Origin: an uncultured beta proteobacterium
Lineage (GTDB): Bacteria > Pseudomonadota > Gammaproteobacteria > Burkholderiales > Burkholderiaceae_C
Assembly: GCA_903958915.1 (NCBI GenBank)
Contig: CAJBVC010000168.1
Coordinates: forward strand, 1 to 7,330
Length of the DNA stretch: 7,330 nucleotides
Reading direction: 5' to 3'
Position 1 is the first letter of the stretch, and each line of letters opens with the position of its first letter. Position numbers and translations under genes: made by a program. Below are positions 1-4,780 of the stretch, piece by piece. Under the pieces are notes generated by a model. That model had not been told where the DNA came from. It saw nothing but the letters and a program-made list of their open reading frames with translations, and ran no database searches.

Positions 1-2
1 AG

Positions 3-254
3 GAGCCGCAGGCCATTTACAACCGCGACAAACCCGTCGCCATGCTAGTCAATGCCGAACTCTTTGAAGTGTTTCAGCAGTGGCACACCCGCCAGCATGA
101 GCCCACGCTGTCCGAGCAGTTCGGCGAAATACGTGCTGCCCTGCAAGCGGACCCATCGGCTGTGGTGGATCTTCCCCCACGCAGTGCAACACAGCGCCGC
201 AACGCGTTTGTCGAGATGCTCGCGACCGAGGGTTTAGCCCAACCGGCTGTTTGA
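3..254 (+). CDS. Phd/YefM-like antitoxin, 5' end outside window
   Basis: This is the C-terminal 83 residues of a small antitoxin whose start lies before the window. The first visible residues, EPQAIYNRDKPVAMLV, match the conserved Phd/YefM segment in which a 'p..I.r..kPvAvLv' strand is followed by the helix that begins the toxin-binding part. The rest (about residues 20-83 of the visible part) is charged and helical, as expected for the toxin-wrapping tail. An internal ATG at 42 could be taken for the start, but the conserved motif continues upstream of it in the same frame, so that start would be wrong. The stop is 9 nt before the PIN toxin gene, and the toxin's ribosome site (GAAGGTG) overlaps the stop codon, indicating one operon. 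By family knowledge it neutralises the PIN toxin and represses its own promoter. Family assignment rests on motif recognition only. Confidence 0.8.
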   Translation, partial: EPQAIYNRDKPVAMLVNAELFEVFQQWHTRQHEPTLSEQFGEIRAALQADPSAVVDLPPRSATQRRNAFVEMLATEGLAQPAV

Positions 255-263
255 AGGTGTGCG

Positions 264-683
264 ATGCAACTGGTTGACACCAATATCCTGAGCGAGTTGA
301 TGCGCCCGCAACCCAACGCCGGTGTTCTGGCTTGGCTTTTGGGGCGTGAACGGGTGAATCCCCGGTTGAAGGTCTCTGTCGTTACCGTCGATGAAATCAT
401 GTTTGGACTGAGTTGGCATCCCACGTCCCGGTTGCTGACGTGGTTTGATGCCTTTGTGCAGCGCCATGAAGTGCTGCCAATCACCTGTGACATTGCCCGG
501 CGCGCCGGCGAATTGCGGGGCCAACTCCAGGCCAGTGGCCAGACCCGCACCCAGGCCGACATGCTGATTGCCGCCACCGCCCAGATTCACGCACTCACCA
601 TCGTCACCCGCAACGTGCGCGACTTTGACGGCTGCGGCATCGGCGTACTGAACCCCTTCACCGGCTCGTCCGGTTCACCATAG
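264..683 (+). CDS. vapC: VapC-type PIN-domain toxin ribonuclease
   Basis: A 139-residue PIN-domain protein, the usual VapC/FitB length. The acidic metal-binding residues are all present: D5 in the opening QLVDTNILSE motif, E44 in TVDEIMFG, D99 in TQADMLIAATA, and D120/D122 in TRNVRDFDG. These support Mg-dependent RNase activity; VapC toxins typically cleave tRNA or rRNA, but the target cannot be read from sequence. The ATG at 264 is preceded by GAAGGTG at good spacing, which overlaps the stop of the Phd-like antitoxin gene, so translation is probably coupled. The gene is convergent with the next vapBC operon, and a dispersed repeat lies between the two. The C-terminal tail after NPFTG is short and Ser/Gly-rich. 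I see no sign of damage. Confidence 0.9.
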   Translation: MQLVDTNILSELMRPQPNAGVLAWLLGRERVNPRLKVSVVTVDEIMFGLSWHPTSRLLTWFDAFVQRHEVLPITCDIARRAGELRGQLQASGQTRTQADMLIAATAQIHALTIVTRNVRDFDGCGIGVLNPFTGSSGSP

Positions 684-684
684 A

Positions 685-738
685 AATTGGCTGCAGCGCC
701 CGTAGAACAGGCGCAAGCAGCTAGCAACTTGATAGCAG
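685..738. repeat. Dispersed Comamonadaceae-type intergenic repeat, copy 1
   Basis: This segment between two convergent toxin genes carries the core AGCGCCCGTAGAACAGGCGC, followed by AAGCAGCTAGCAACTTGATA. It contains two short inverted repeats: GCGCC...GGCGC (5-bp stem, 9-nt loop) and GCTA...TAGC. Related versions occur at 2820-2885 and 5100-5155. From memory, this element is frequent between genes in Comamonadaceae; I could not check that here. Its place between convergent genes would suit a role as a bidirectional transcript end, but it has no T-run typical of an intrinsic terminator. Confidence 0.6.
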
Positions 739-762
739 CGGACGATCATGCCCGCAGCAGCA

Positions 763-1173
763 CTACGCAACCCAGTTTGCCAGCCTCAGCTTGGGTATAC
801 GCTCAAATTCGCGGGTGTTGTTGCTGACCAGCGTCACGCCCAAAGCGAGGGCATGGGCGGCTATCCACAAGTCGTTATTGCCGATGGGTGTGCCGGCGCG
901 CTCCAGTTGGGCCCTGATGGCACCATAACTTGCCCCCACTGCGTCATCCGGCGCGATCACCGGAATCAGCGCTTGCAAACTCTCCAGCGTGGCCAGTGCC
1001 TCGCCACGTTGCCGGCTTTTTTCTGCGCCATAGCGCAACTCGCCAAATGTAATCAGTGACATGGCGACTGAACCGGCAGGCAACTTGGCAAAACGCTGCG
1101 CCACGGACGGCGGGCGCTGCTTGGCGATGTAGATGCAGATATTGGTGTCGAGCAGGTAACGCAAAGTGCTCAT
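763..1173 (-). CDS. vapC: VapC PIN-domain toxin ribonuclease
   Basis: A 136-residue protein of the classical VapC group. It opens with RYLLDTNICIYI (D9), has E45 in TFGELRYGAEKS, D101 in GNNDLWIAAHA, and ends with LVSNNTREFERIPKLRLANW, the typical VapC C-terminal motif in which Asn residues stand where other PIN proteins have the fourth acid. VapC enzymes of this type cleave initiator tRNA in enteric bacteria; the target here is not shown. Its ATG overlaps the vapB stop as ATGA (1170-1173), the standard vapBC arrangement with translational coupling and antitoxin first. Length and motifs are complete, so I take it as functional. Confidence 0.93.
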   Translation of the reverse strand: MSTLRYLLDTNICIYIAKQRPPSVAQRFAKLPAGSVAMSLITFGELRYGAEKSRQRGEALATLESLQALIPVIAPDDAVGASYGAIRAQLERAGTPIGNNDLWIAAHALALGVTLVSNNTREFERIPKLRLANWVA

Positions 1174-1412
1174 AGACCCTCGCGCACTTGCGGCGGCGTG
1201 TCGTTTCGGCCGTCCTGCATGAAGTCGTCGGGTAACGCTGCCAACAGGTCAAAGGCGGCCGCCAGGTTGGACGGAATCCGGCGCAACACCACATCGCCTC
1301 CACGTCGCAGGATCTCCACCTGGCTCACATCGAACTGGAATTCCTTGGGCAAGCGCACTGCCTGCGAGTTGCCTGATTTGAATACCGCTGCTGTTTTGAT
1401 GGCATGGGGCAT
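1170..1412 (-). CDS. vapB: VapB antitoxin (AbrB/SpoVT-type)
   Basis: An 80-residue antitoxin. Residues about 4-47 form the swapped-hairpin AbrB/MazE-type DNA-binding fold, shown by AAVFKSGNSQAVRLPKEF, then FDVSQVEILRRGGDVVLRRI. The C-terminal part (AFDLLAALPDDFMQDGRNDTPPQVREGL) is the toxin-binding tail ending at the ATGA overlap with vapC. The frame stays open upstream to 1586, but conserved VapB sequence begins at the ATG ending at 1412, and an AAGAGA ribosome site lies about 9 nt before it, so that start is chosen. VapB normally autorepresses with VapC; an AT-rich region with small palindromes lies upstream at 1439-1454. Confidence 0.92.
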   Translation of the reverse strand: MPHAIKTAAVFKSGNSQAVRLPKEFQFDVSQVEILRRGGDVVLRRIPSNLAAAFDLLAALPDDFMQDGRNDTPPQVREGL

Positions 1413-1503
1413 GGCAGTATCTCTTGTGTAAATGTTGATACGTAAAGTATATACGACGCCTGGTTGCACACTGCCATCTCGTGCCAAATGGCAGCCCTGC
1501 CAT
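1411..1503. repeat. Cluster of four ATGGCAG/CTGCCAT 7-mers at vapB 5' end
   Basis: The 7-mer ATGGCAG or its complement occurs at 1411-1417, 1471-1477 (complement), 1488-1494 and 1497-1503 (complement). The second and third copies form a hairpin with a 7-bp stem and 10-nt loop. The cluster spans the vapB start codon and the upstream gap. It could be an operator array or a decayed structure; chance is not excluded. Confidence 0.35.
1439..1454 (-). promoter_or_regulatory. Candidate vapBC promoter/operator
   Basis: About 27-42 nt upstream of the vapB start is an AT-rich patch in a GC-rich setting, with two adjacent palindromes, TACGTA (1439-1444) and GTATATAC (1447-1454). On the minus strand it contains TATACT, a good -10 element. 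I see no convincing -35. Short TA-rich palindromes next to the start are typical VapB binding sites, so autoregulation here is plausible. Confidence 0.4.
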
Positions 1504-1576
1504 TTATCAGGTGCAACCACCAATGCACGCCATTTCGCCGCGCGCTGCTTGCCGCGCTGCGCGTCTTGGACACGGC

Positions 1577-1798
1577 TTAGAGCCACTGGTGCTTGTCATC
1601 ATTGGCTTGTTTGGTGGGTTTGTAAAACGGGTTACGGACCGCGTTTTTCCAGAACGCATCATCCAGCGGCGGGATATCGCTGTAATCGATGGCGCTGTCG
1701 GGCATTTTTGCCAACACGCTTAAGCGAGCCTGCTGCTCATCGGTCAGCGGCGGAAGATTTTGCAAATCAATTGTCTTCTTAATGATCTTAGTTTTCAT
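1577..1798 (-). CDS. brnA: BrnA-like antitoxin, toxin partner broken
   Basis: A 73-residue protein with the BrnA antitoxin pattern: an N-terminal linker (DLQNLPPLTDEQQARLSVLA), then the hallmark KMPDSAIDYSDIPPLDDAFWKNAVRNPFYKP. BrnA proteins neutralise BrnT RNase toxins and repress the operon as RHH regulators; this one is short and its C-terminal part is less clearly RHH. The ATG ending at 1798 follows an AAGGAG ribosome site. The upstream toxin frame overlaps the antitoxin start by 11 nt, as in intact brnTA operons. Because the toxin gene has lost its N-terminal half, this is probably an orphan antitoxin that may still protect against a related BrnT elsewhere. Confidence 0.82.
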   Translation of the reverse strand: MKTKIIKKTIDLQNLPPLTDEQQARLSVLAKMPDSAIDYSDIPPLDDAFWKNAVRNPFYKPTKQANDDKHQWL

Positions 1799-2012
1799 AG
1801 CGTTTTCGCTCCTTACGGTCGGCAGTTCGTGCCGACACAATTCTGATGATTTCCATCCCATTGCCATCTTCCCCGACAGTGTGCGCCACCAACAGCATCA
1901 AGTGACCACCAACAAGCCCGATCGTTTGCCAGCGTTGTTCCTGTCCTTCAAGGCCGCGCTGCGCTTTGCCGGATTTGCTGTGCGCACGCAGGCGAAAGCA
2001 CGTTTGCCACAT
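1788..2012 (-). pseudogene. brnT: Chimeric brnT remnant: antitoxin piece fused to BrnT C-terminal half
   Basis: Residues about 25-74 (EQRWQTIGLVGGHLMLLVAH, then EIIRIVSARTADRKERKRYEN) are a clear C-terminal half of a BrnT (DUF497) toxin. The normal N-terminal half, with its F-x-WD...N..KHG motif (seen intact in the second brnT at 4395-4694), is absent. In its place, in frame, stands FRLRAHSKSGKAQRGLE, nearly the same as FRLRAQNGAGKAQRGLE in the RHH antitoxin remnant at 3513-3695. The DNA matches too (1947-1999 against 3576-3628). So a recombination joined parts of two unrelated TA genes while keeping the frame and the overlap with brnA. The nominal ATG at 2012 has no clear ribosome site. A working toxin is unlikely. 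Confidence 0.75.
1947..1999 (-). repeat. 53-bp repeat shared with RHH antitoxin remnant, copy 1
   Basis: Ungapped match to 3576-3628, with about 46 of 53 bases identical by eye and the first 26 identical. It encodes the same reading frame in both places (FRLRA..GKAQRGLE). Here it supplies the foreign N-terminal part of the chimeric brnT. Confidence 0.85.
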
Positions 2013-2037
2013 CCACGGTATAGACTAAGCACTCGCC

Positions 2038-2043
2038 AGGAGA
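2038..2043 (+). promoter_or_regulatory. Ribosome binding site of the DUF2281-like antitoxin gene
   Basis: AGGAGA stands 6 nt before the ATG at 2050. It is the strongest Shine-Dalgarno match in the window and fixes that start. Confidence 0.7.
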
Positions 2044-2049
2044 ACAAGC

Positions 2050-2313
2050 ATGGGCTATGCCGAACTGATTCATCACCGACTATTGACCTTGCCGCCAGAA
2101 AAGCAGGCTGAGGTATACGACTTTGTTGAGTTCATTGCAACTCGTAGCCCCGTGCCTGCGCCATTGGGCGATGACCAACGCAGGCAGCGCGTTTTGGCAA
2201 CCCTCTCAAGCGCACGCAGTGTCTGGCCAAAATTGACCACTGAAAGTGGTGCGAAGCTGGCGCAAGCTATGCGTGGCGAATGGGGTGGCCGCGGTTGGGA
2301 AAGCCAGCCCTGA
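2050..2313 (+). CDS. DUF2281/VapB-like antitoxin
   Basis: An 87-residue protein beginning MGYAELIHHRLLTLPPEKQA and continuing EVYDFVEFIATRS, the pattern of DUF2281-type small antitoxins ('LPpekqaEVyDFVeFL'). The second half (about residues 45-87, rich in Arg, Ser and Trp, ending WGGRGWESQP) would be the toxin-binding tail. AGGAGA lies 6 nt upstream. Its TGA overlaps the ATG of the PIN toxin (TGATG, 2311-2315), so the two are translationally coupled and form an antitoxin-first TA operon. The operon is divergent from the broken brnTA module. DNA binding by this family is expected but no obvious fold motif can be read here. Confidence 0.8.
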   Translation: MGYAELIHHRLLTLPPEKQAEVYDFVEFIATRSPVPAPLGDDQRRQRVLATLSSARSVWPKLTTESGAKLAQAMRGEWGGRGWESQP

Positions 2314-2720
2314 TGCCTTGCCTCATCGACACCAATCTACTGGTCTATGCCTTAGCGGGGAGCGCAGATGCAGAGGTGCTTGCACGAATCGATAGCGCCA
2401 TTGCCGACCAAGCACATTTTTCCGTGATAACACGCATGGAGCTTCTCGGCTGGAATGGGCATACGCCAGATAGCCGACGCGCTACCGAGGCACTGTTGTC
2501 GCAACTTACGGAGATTGGTGTTACGCCAGCCATTGTTGATGCCGTCATCGCCATTCGATCCACCACCACGATAAAGCTCCCGGATGCCATCATCGCAGCG
2601 AGTGCGCTAGTCGAACATCTGCCGCTGTTGACGCGCAATACCGACGATTTCAAGCGCATCGCCAACTTGGTGGTTACGGACCCCTTCACTTCGCCTGTTA
2701 CTTTGGGTTCGAATCGCTAG
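2313..2720 (+). CDS. vapC: VapC-type PIN-domain toxin ribonuclease
   Basis: A 135-residue PIN protein. The start is the ATG at 2313 overlapping the antitoxin stop; a longer in-frame start at 2280 would only add residues before the PIN motif. Catalytic acids are in place: D6 in MPCLIDTNLLVYAL, E43 in ITRMELLGW, D91 in IKLPDAIIAASALV, and D111/D112 in LLTRNTDDFKRI. This suits a Mg-dependent endoribonuclease neutralised by the preceding antitoxin. It belongs to a different PIN subgroup from the toxins at 264-683 and 763-1173, so this is a separate module rather than a local duplicate. No damage seen. Confidence 0.9.
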   Translation: MPCLIDTNLLVYALAGSADAEVLARIDSAIADQAHFSVITRMELLGWNGHTPDSRRATEALLSQLTEIGVTPAIVDAVIAIRSTTTIKLPDAIIAASALVEHLPLLTRNTDDFKRIANLVVTDPFTSPVTLGSNR

Positions 2721-2819
2721 TGCTGAGCCAAACGGATGGCATTCCGGATTTTTATCCCGCAACAAGTGTCGGTTGCATATAGAGTGGCACACCTGTGGCA
2801 GCATCCAACGCGCCCTACA

Positions 2820-2885
2820 GCTTCAGCATAAAAAGCCCACCAGCGCCCGCAGAACGTGCGTTGACAGCTACGAAGTTGATAGCAA
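2820..2885. repeat. Dispersed Comamonadaceae-type intergenic repeat, copy 2
   Basis: It contains CAGCGCCCGCAGAACGTGCG, then TTGACAGCTACGAAGTTGAT and AGCAAC, aligning with copy 1 at 685-738 over the AGCGCCCG.AGAAC and CAGCTA...TTGATAGCA blocks. Like copy 1 it sits between two convergent TA operons (PIN toxin ending 2720, higA-like gene ending 2966). The rest of the 2721-2965 gap shows only a weak hairpin near 2746-2760 and no gene. Confidence 0.6.
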
Positions 2886-2965
2886 CTGAGCGCTCTCAGT
2901 ACTCCAACGGGCACCCCATCGCCGGGCTCTGTCGCGCTATTCGTGCACGGTGCCAGCCAAGCGCA

Positions 2966-3265
2966 TCAGACAGGGGCAACCGGATGGGACTCCAGACGCA
3001 ACCCCAGCGCCTTGATTACCTTCAAAATAGTTGCAAAGCTGGGGTTGCCCTCGCTCGAAAGAGCTTTGTACAGGCTCTCCCGACCCAGACCGGTGTCTTT
3101 GGCTAACTGCGCCATGCCCTTGGCGCGAGCGATAACCCCCAACGCGTGCGCAATGAATGCTGCATCGTCGCCGGCCTCTTCCAGGCACGCAGCGAAGTAG
3201 GCCGCCATGTCTTCATCGGTTTTGAGGTACTTGGCGCTATCCCATTTGTTGAGCTTGATGTTCAT
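2966..3265 (-). CDS. higA: HigA-like addiction-module antidote (XRE-type HTH)
   Basis: A 99-residue antidote of the HigA/TIGR02684 type. Residues 8-40 (WDSAKYLKTDEDMAAYFAAC and onward) match the family's 'D.a.YLktdEdiaaYl.aal' N-terminus. Residues 45-90 form a helix-turn-helix: IARAKGMAQLAKDTGLGRES, then LYKALSSEGNPSFATILKVI and KALGL. These proteins neutralise the phage Gp49/HigB-type RNase encoded just upstream and repress the operon. The ATG (3263-3265) overlaps the stop of the truncated toxin as ATGA, with GAAGG 5 nt upstream. The antidote is full length although its toxin has lost about half its length, so it is probably an orphan. Confidence 0.9.
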   Translation of the reverse strand: MNIKLNKWDSAKYLKTDEDMAAYFAACLEEAGDDAAFIAHALGVIARAKGMAQLAKDTGLGRESLYKALSSEGNPSFATILKVIKALGLRLESHPVAPV

Positions 3266-3411
3266 GAAACACCTTCGGCCACCGGCTTCACGTCTCCAAA
3301 ATTTCCGAGCTCAGCACGGTCAATACGCATTTGGATTCGAAGCACGGCCTGCCTATCCTTCAACTGGTCTAGCCATGCGTCAAATACTTGGGTGGTTTGA
3401 ATCGTGCGCAT
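3262..3411 (-). pseudogene. higB: higB-like toxin, C-terminal half deleted
   Basis: A 49-residue frame with MRTIQTTQVFDAWLDQLKDR, then RIQMRIDRAELGNFGDVKPV and AEGVS, the N-terminal half of the Gp49/HigB-type toxin family (TIGR02683; 'T..F..WL..LkD..a..rI..Rl.R...GnfGDvKpvgeGvsElRi'). The family is normally about 100 residues. Here the stop comes directly after GVS, before the 'ELRIHYGPGYRVYF' core and the Lys/Gln-rich C-terminal segment that hold most of the catalytic surface. The stop overlaps the higA ATG, so a clean deletion joined the middle of the toxin gene to the antitoxin start. AGGG is only 1 nt from the ATG and an in-frame stop lies just upstream. Not expected to be toxic. Confidence 0.78.
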
Positions 3412-3416
3412 ACCCT

Positions 3417-3444
3417 AAATGTATCCCAAAACGTACAAACATTT
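3417..3444. promoter_or_regulatory. Candidate operator of the higBA-like operon
   Basis: An inverted repeat AAATGT (3417-3422) ... ACATTT (3439-3444) with a 16-nt AT-rich spacer lies 6-33 nt upstream of the truncated toxin's ATG. HigA proteins bind such palindromes in their own promoters. The arms are only 6 bp, so this is tentative. Confidence 0.35.
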
Positions 3445-3512
3445 ATCTCAACAGAAATAGCGTTTCGCCATTCAAACTTGCAGCGGGTACGATTCCAGTC
3501 TCTTTGCAATAG

Positions 3513-3695
3513 TCAAGGCAACGCGGTACTGTCACCCTTTGACCCGGCGAAGTGGGCGTCGAGCTTATCCAGCAGTTCAAGGCCGCGCTGCGCTTTGCCG
3601 GCACCGTTCTGCGCACGCAAGCGAAAGCGGGTTTCGGCATCAAACTCGGCCAGCATCAGCGTTGTCATTTCGTCGATCAGGCGGTTCAGCGGCGC
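3513..3695 (-). pseudogene. RHH (HicB/Arc-like) antitoxin remnant lacking its N-terminus
   Basis: The frame reads APLNRLIDEMTTLMLAEFDA, then ETRFRLRAQNGAGKAQRGLE and LLDKLDAHFAGSKGDSTALP before the stop. It resembles the second half of small RHH antitoxins in which 'sLNrLIdE....a..DaetRFrlRA..G...rGLelLdkLD' follows an N-terminal DNA-binding strand (typically 'TltlRlPd...'). That first part and a start codon are missing: upstream the same frame runs into the coding strand of the PIN_3 toxin. The first in-frame ATG (3666-3668) would give about 51 residues without the DNA-binding strand. The remnant overlaps the toxin's last codons by about 10 nt, so a deletion seems to have fused the toxin end to the antitoxin middle. 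The toxin-binding tail may survive if translated. Confidence 0.65.
3576..3628 (-). repeat. 53-bp repeat shared with chimeric brnT, copy 2
   Basis: Partner of 1947-1999. It lies inside the RHH antitoxin remnant, where its frame fits the family, so this is the more original context and the copy in brnT is the intruder. Confidence 0.85.
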
Positions 3696-4090
3696 ACCGG
3701 CGACAGCACCCGCAACTGTGGGAACCGCAACTCCATCCGGGCAACCTCGCGCAAAGTGCGGGTCACGATGAAGTCCGCGCCACCGGCCACTGCCAGTTCG
3801 ACCAGGTGATTGTCGGCTTCGTCTGGCAAATTCGGTCGCCAGGCGTAATACACCCGTGTCCATTGGCAGTGCGCTAGAAAAATGTCGAGCAAATCGGCGC
3901 GCTGCGCTAGGTTCAGGGGGCATCGTTCAAACAGATCAGCGCGTCCAAAAACGTCCTCATATTCGTTGAACAAGGCGTTGCCCATCAGCGGCTGGCAGCG
4001 GCCCTGCAGGCAAGCCGCGATCACGCGCGATGGCGCCCCAGCGCTCAGGCAGGCACCCAACAGCACATTGGTATCAATCACCACATTCAT
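3686..4090 (-). CDS. PIN_3-type toxin (COG1569-like)
   Basis: A 134-residue PIN-domain toxin of the PIN_3 group. MNVVIDTNVLLGACLS gives D6; NEYEDVFGR gives E43; LPDEADNHLVELA gives D90/D93; and GGADFIVT gives D106. The motif after it, usually 'TgNlrDF', reads TRTLREVARMEL, slightly degenerate, and the protein ends early at LRVLSPVRR where relatives usually have a few more residues. I choose the ATG at 4088-4090 because an upstream frame ends there as ATGA; an ATG two codons earlier (4096) is possible. Neither has a clear ribosome site. The gene is followed by the beheaded RHH antitoxin at 3513-3695, so the toxin may be without a working partner. A 310-bp part is duplicated at 4781-5090. Confidence 0.83.
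   Translation of the reverse strand: MNVVIDTNVLLGACLSAGAPSRVIAACLQGRCQPLMGNALFNEYEDVFGRADLFERCPLNLAQRADLLDIFLAHCQWTRVYYAWRPNLPDEADNHLVELAVAGGADFIVTRTLREVARMELRFPQLRVLSPVRR
3770..4079 (-). repeat. 310-bp direct repeat, copy A (within PIN_3 toxin)
   Basis: It aligns without gaps to 4781-5090 (offset 1011), with about 26 differences by eye, so roughly 91-92% identity. Both copies are in the same orientation and flank the intact brnT/CopG-type pair, so recombination between them could remove that module. Confidence 0.92.
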
Positions 4091-4147
4091 GGCCATATGG
4101 TTTCAAAAATGCCACCAATTTCAATGACATCCGCGGCCAGGGCTGCT
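4087..4147 (-). other. Possible C-terminal remnant of a coupled upstream gene
   Basis: Directly upstream of the PIN_3 toxin an open frame reads AEAALAADVIEIGGIFETIWP and stops at TGA, overlapping the toxin ATG as ATGA. Such coupling is what an antitoxin tail would leave. The frame continues upstream only into the end of the CopG-type antitoxin gene in another frame, so anything before it is gone. I do not recognise the family. Confidence 0.3.
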
Positions 4148-4411
4148 TCAGCTGTGCAGTTTTTCCTGAAGCCAGACCTTGATCAGCGACTGGTAGGGCA
4201 CGTCGCGCGCATTGGCTGCGTTTTTGATGCCGTCAAGCAAGTGTTGTGGCAGTCGCAGAGAAATCGTTTGAGTGCTGGGCTTCAAGTTTGGCAGCACCAC
4301 TTTTTGGGCCTTGCTCCAGTCTTGGTAGTCGGTGGAGTCATGCGTTTCCCAGAACGCGCGTTCTTGCGCCTCGCTGGCGAACTTTGGAATCAATTTAGCT
4401 TGCTTTGTCAT
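4148..4411 (-). CDS. CopG/BrnA-type RHH antitoxin
   Basis: An 87-residue antitoxin. Residues 7-30 (LIPKFASEAQERAFWETHDS and onward) are the conserved N-terminal segment of CopG-type BrnT antitoxins ('iPkF.sEaeEr.FWethDstdY'). Residues about 47-87 are a ribbon-helix-helix: TQTISLRLPQHLLDGIKNAA, then NARDVPYQSLIKVWLQEKL. It should bind BrnT and repress the operon as a dimer. Its start overlaps the end of brnT by 17 nt, as usual for toxin-first brnT operons. It is intact and differs in type from the BrnA at 1577-1798, so the two BrnT-type modules are separate acquisitions. Confidence 0.88.
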   Translation of the reverse strand: MTKQAKLIPKFASEAQERAFWETHDSTDYQDWSKAQKVVLPNLKPSTQTISLRLPQHLLDGIKNAANARDVPYQSLIKVWLQEKLHS

Positions 4412-4694
4412 AAATGGCTCGCTCCTTTCGGTGCATGTCCCGGGCGGAGATCACCCGGATCAAGGTGTTTGACTCCCGCAGCGTGAGCGCAATATGCAAT
4501 GCGCGACCGGCATCCGTTTTCCCCAACGCGTGCAACCGATGCTCCTGTTGGCTGTGCGCTGCGTCATCCAGCAGCAGCAACGGCGCATTAAAGAACACCT
4601 GCTCTGCCTCCGCCATGGACACACCATGCTTCTCGTTCTTACGGGCATTTCCGTCATCCCAGTCAAACCCGGAAATCTTGCTCAGGTCAGTCAT
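4395..4694 (-). CDS. brnT: BrnT-type ribonuclease toxin (DUF497)
   Basis: A 99-residue BrnT toxin. The N-terminal signature FDWDDGNARKNEKHGVS (residues 10-26) is followed by MAEAEQVFFNAPLLLLDD, the HRLHALGKTDAGRALHIALT strand pair and the C-terminal LIRVISARDMHRKERAIYD (residues 78-96). BrnT is a RelE-fold RNase that inhibits translation. The antitoxin gene follows with a 17-nt overlap. No Shine-Dalgarno sequence is seen before the ATG (4692-4694); the upstream region is a 19-bp near-palindrome that also holds a -10-like TATAGT, so the transcript may be leaderless or nearly so. The module is intact but sits between two copies of the PIN_3 direct repeat. Confidence 0.9.
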   Translation of the reverse strand: MTDLSKISGFDWDDGNARKNEKHGVSMAEAEQVFFNAPLLLLDDAAHSQQEHRLHALGKTDAGRALHIALTLRESNTLIRVISARDMHRKERAIYDKAS

Positions 4695-4698
4695 TTAC

Positions 4699-4717
4699 GT
4701 ATATTACTATAATGTAC
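4699..4717. promoter_or_regulatory. Near-palindromic operator/promoter of brnT operon
   Basis: GTATATTACTATAATGTAC reads nearly the same on both strands: 7 of the 9 base pairs of arms match around the central base. It ends 5 nt before the brnT start and contains TATAGT on the minus strand, a plausible -10. An RHH antitoxin binding here would cover the promoter. No good -35 is visible, and the sequence beyond about 4732 belongs to a foreign junction. Confidence 0.5.
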
Positions 4718-4780
4718 ACATTGCCCTGATAGGTGCCGACCACTAGCAACGATGCGCTTCGCCTGCTTCCAGAGCGAGTC

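Noticed and set aside
1413..1586. N-terminal extension of vapB to a start at 1586
   Set aside because: The extra 58 residues do not resemble any part of VapB, run over the promoter-like region, and the conserved protein begins at the ATG ending at 1412 with its own ribosome site.
2280..2312. Longer start for the PIN toxin at 2280
   Set aside because: It lies inside the antitoxin gene and adds residues before the PIN motif; the TGATG overlap at 2311-2315 is the expected coupled start.
2746..2760. Intrinsic terminator after the PIN toxin
   Set aside because: The stem is short and AT-poor only in the loop, and no T-run follows on either strand, so it is not convincing.
3513..3923. Full 136-residue reverse-strand frame as a single gene
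   Set aside because: Only its last 60 or so residues look like an antitoxin; the first part is an alternate frame of the PIN_3 toxin and has no family resemblance.
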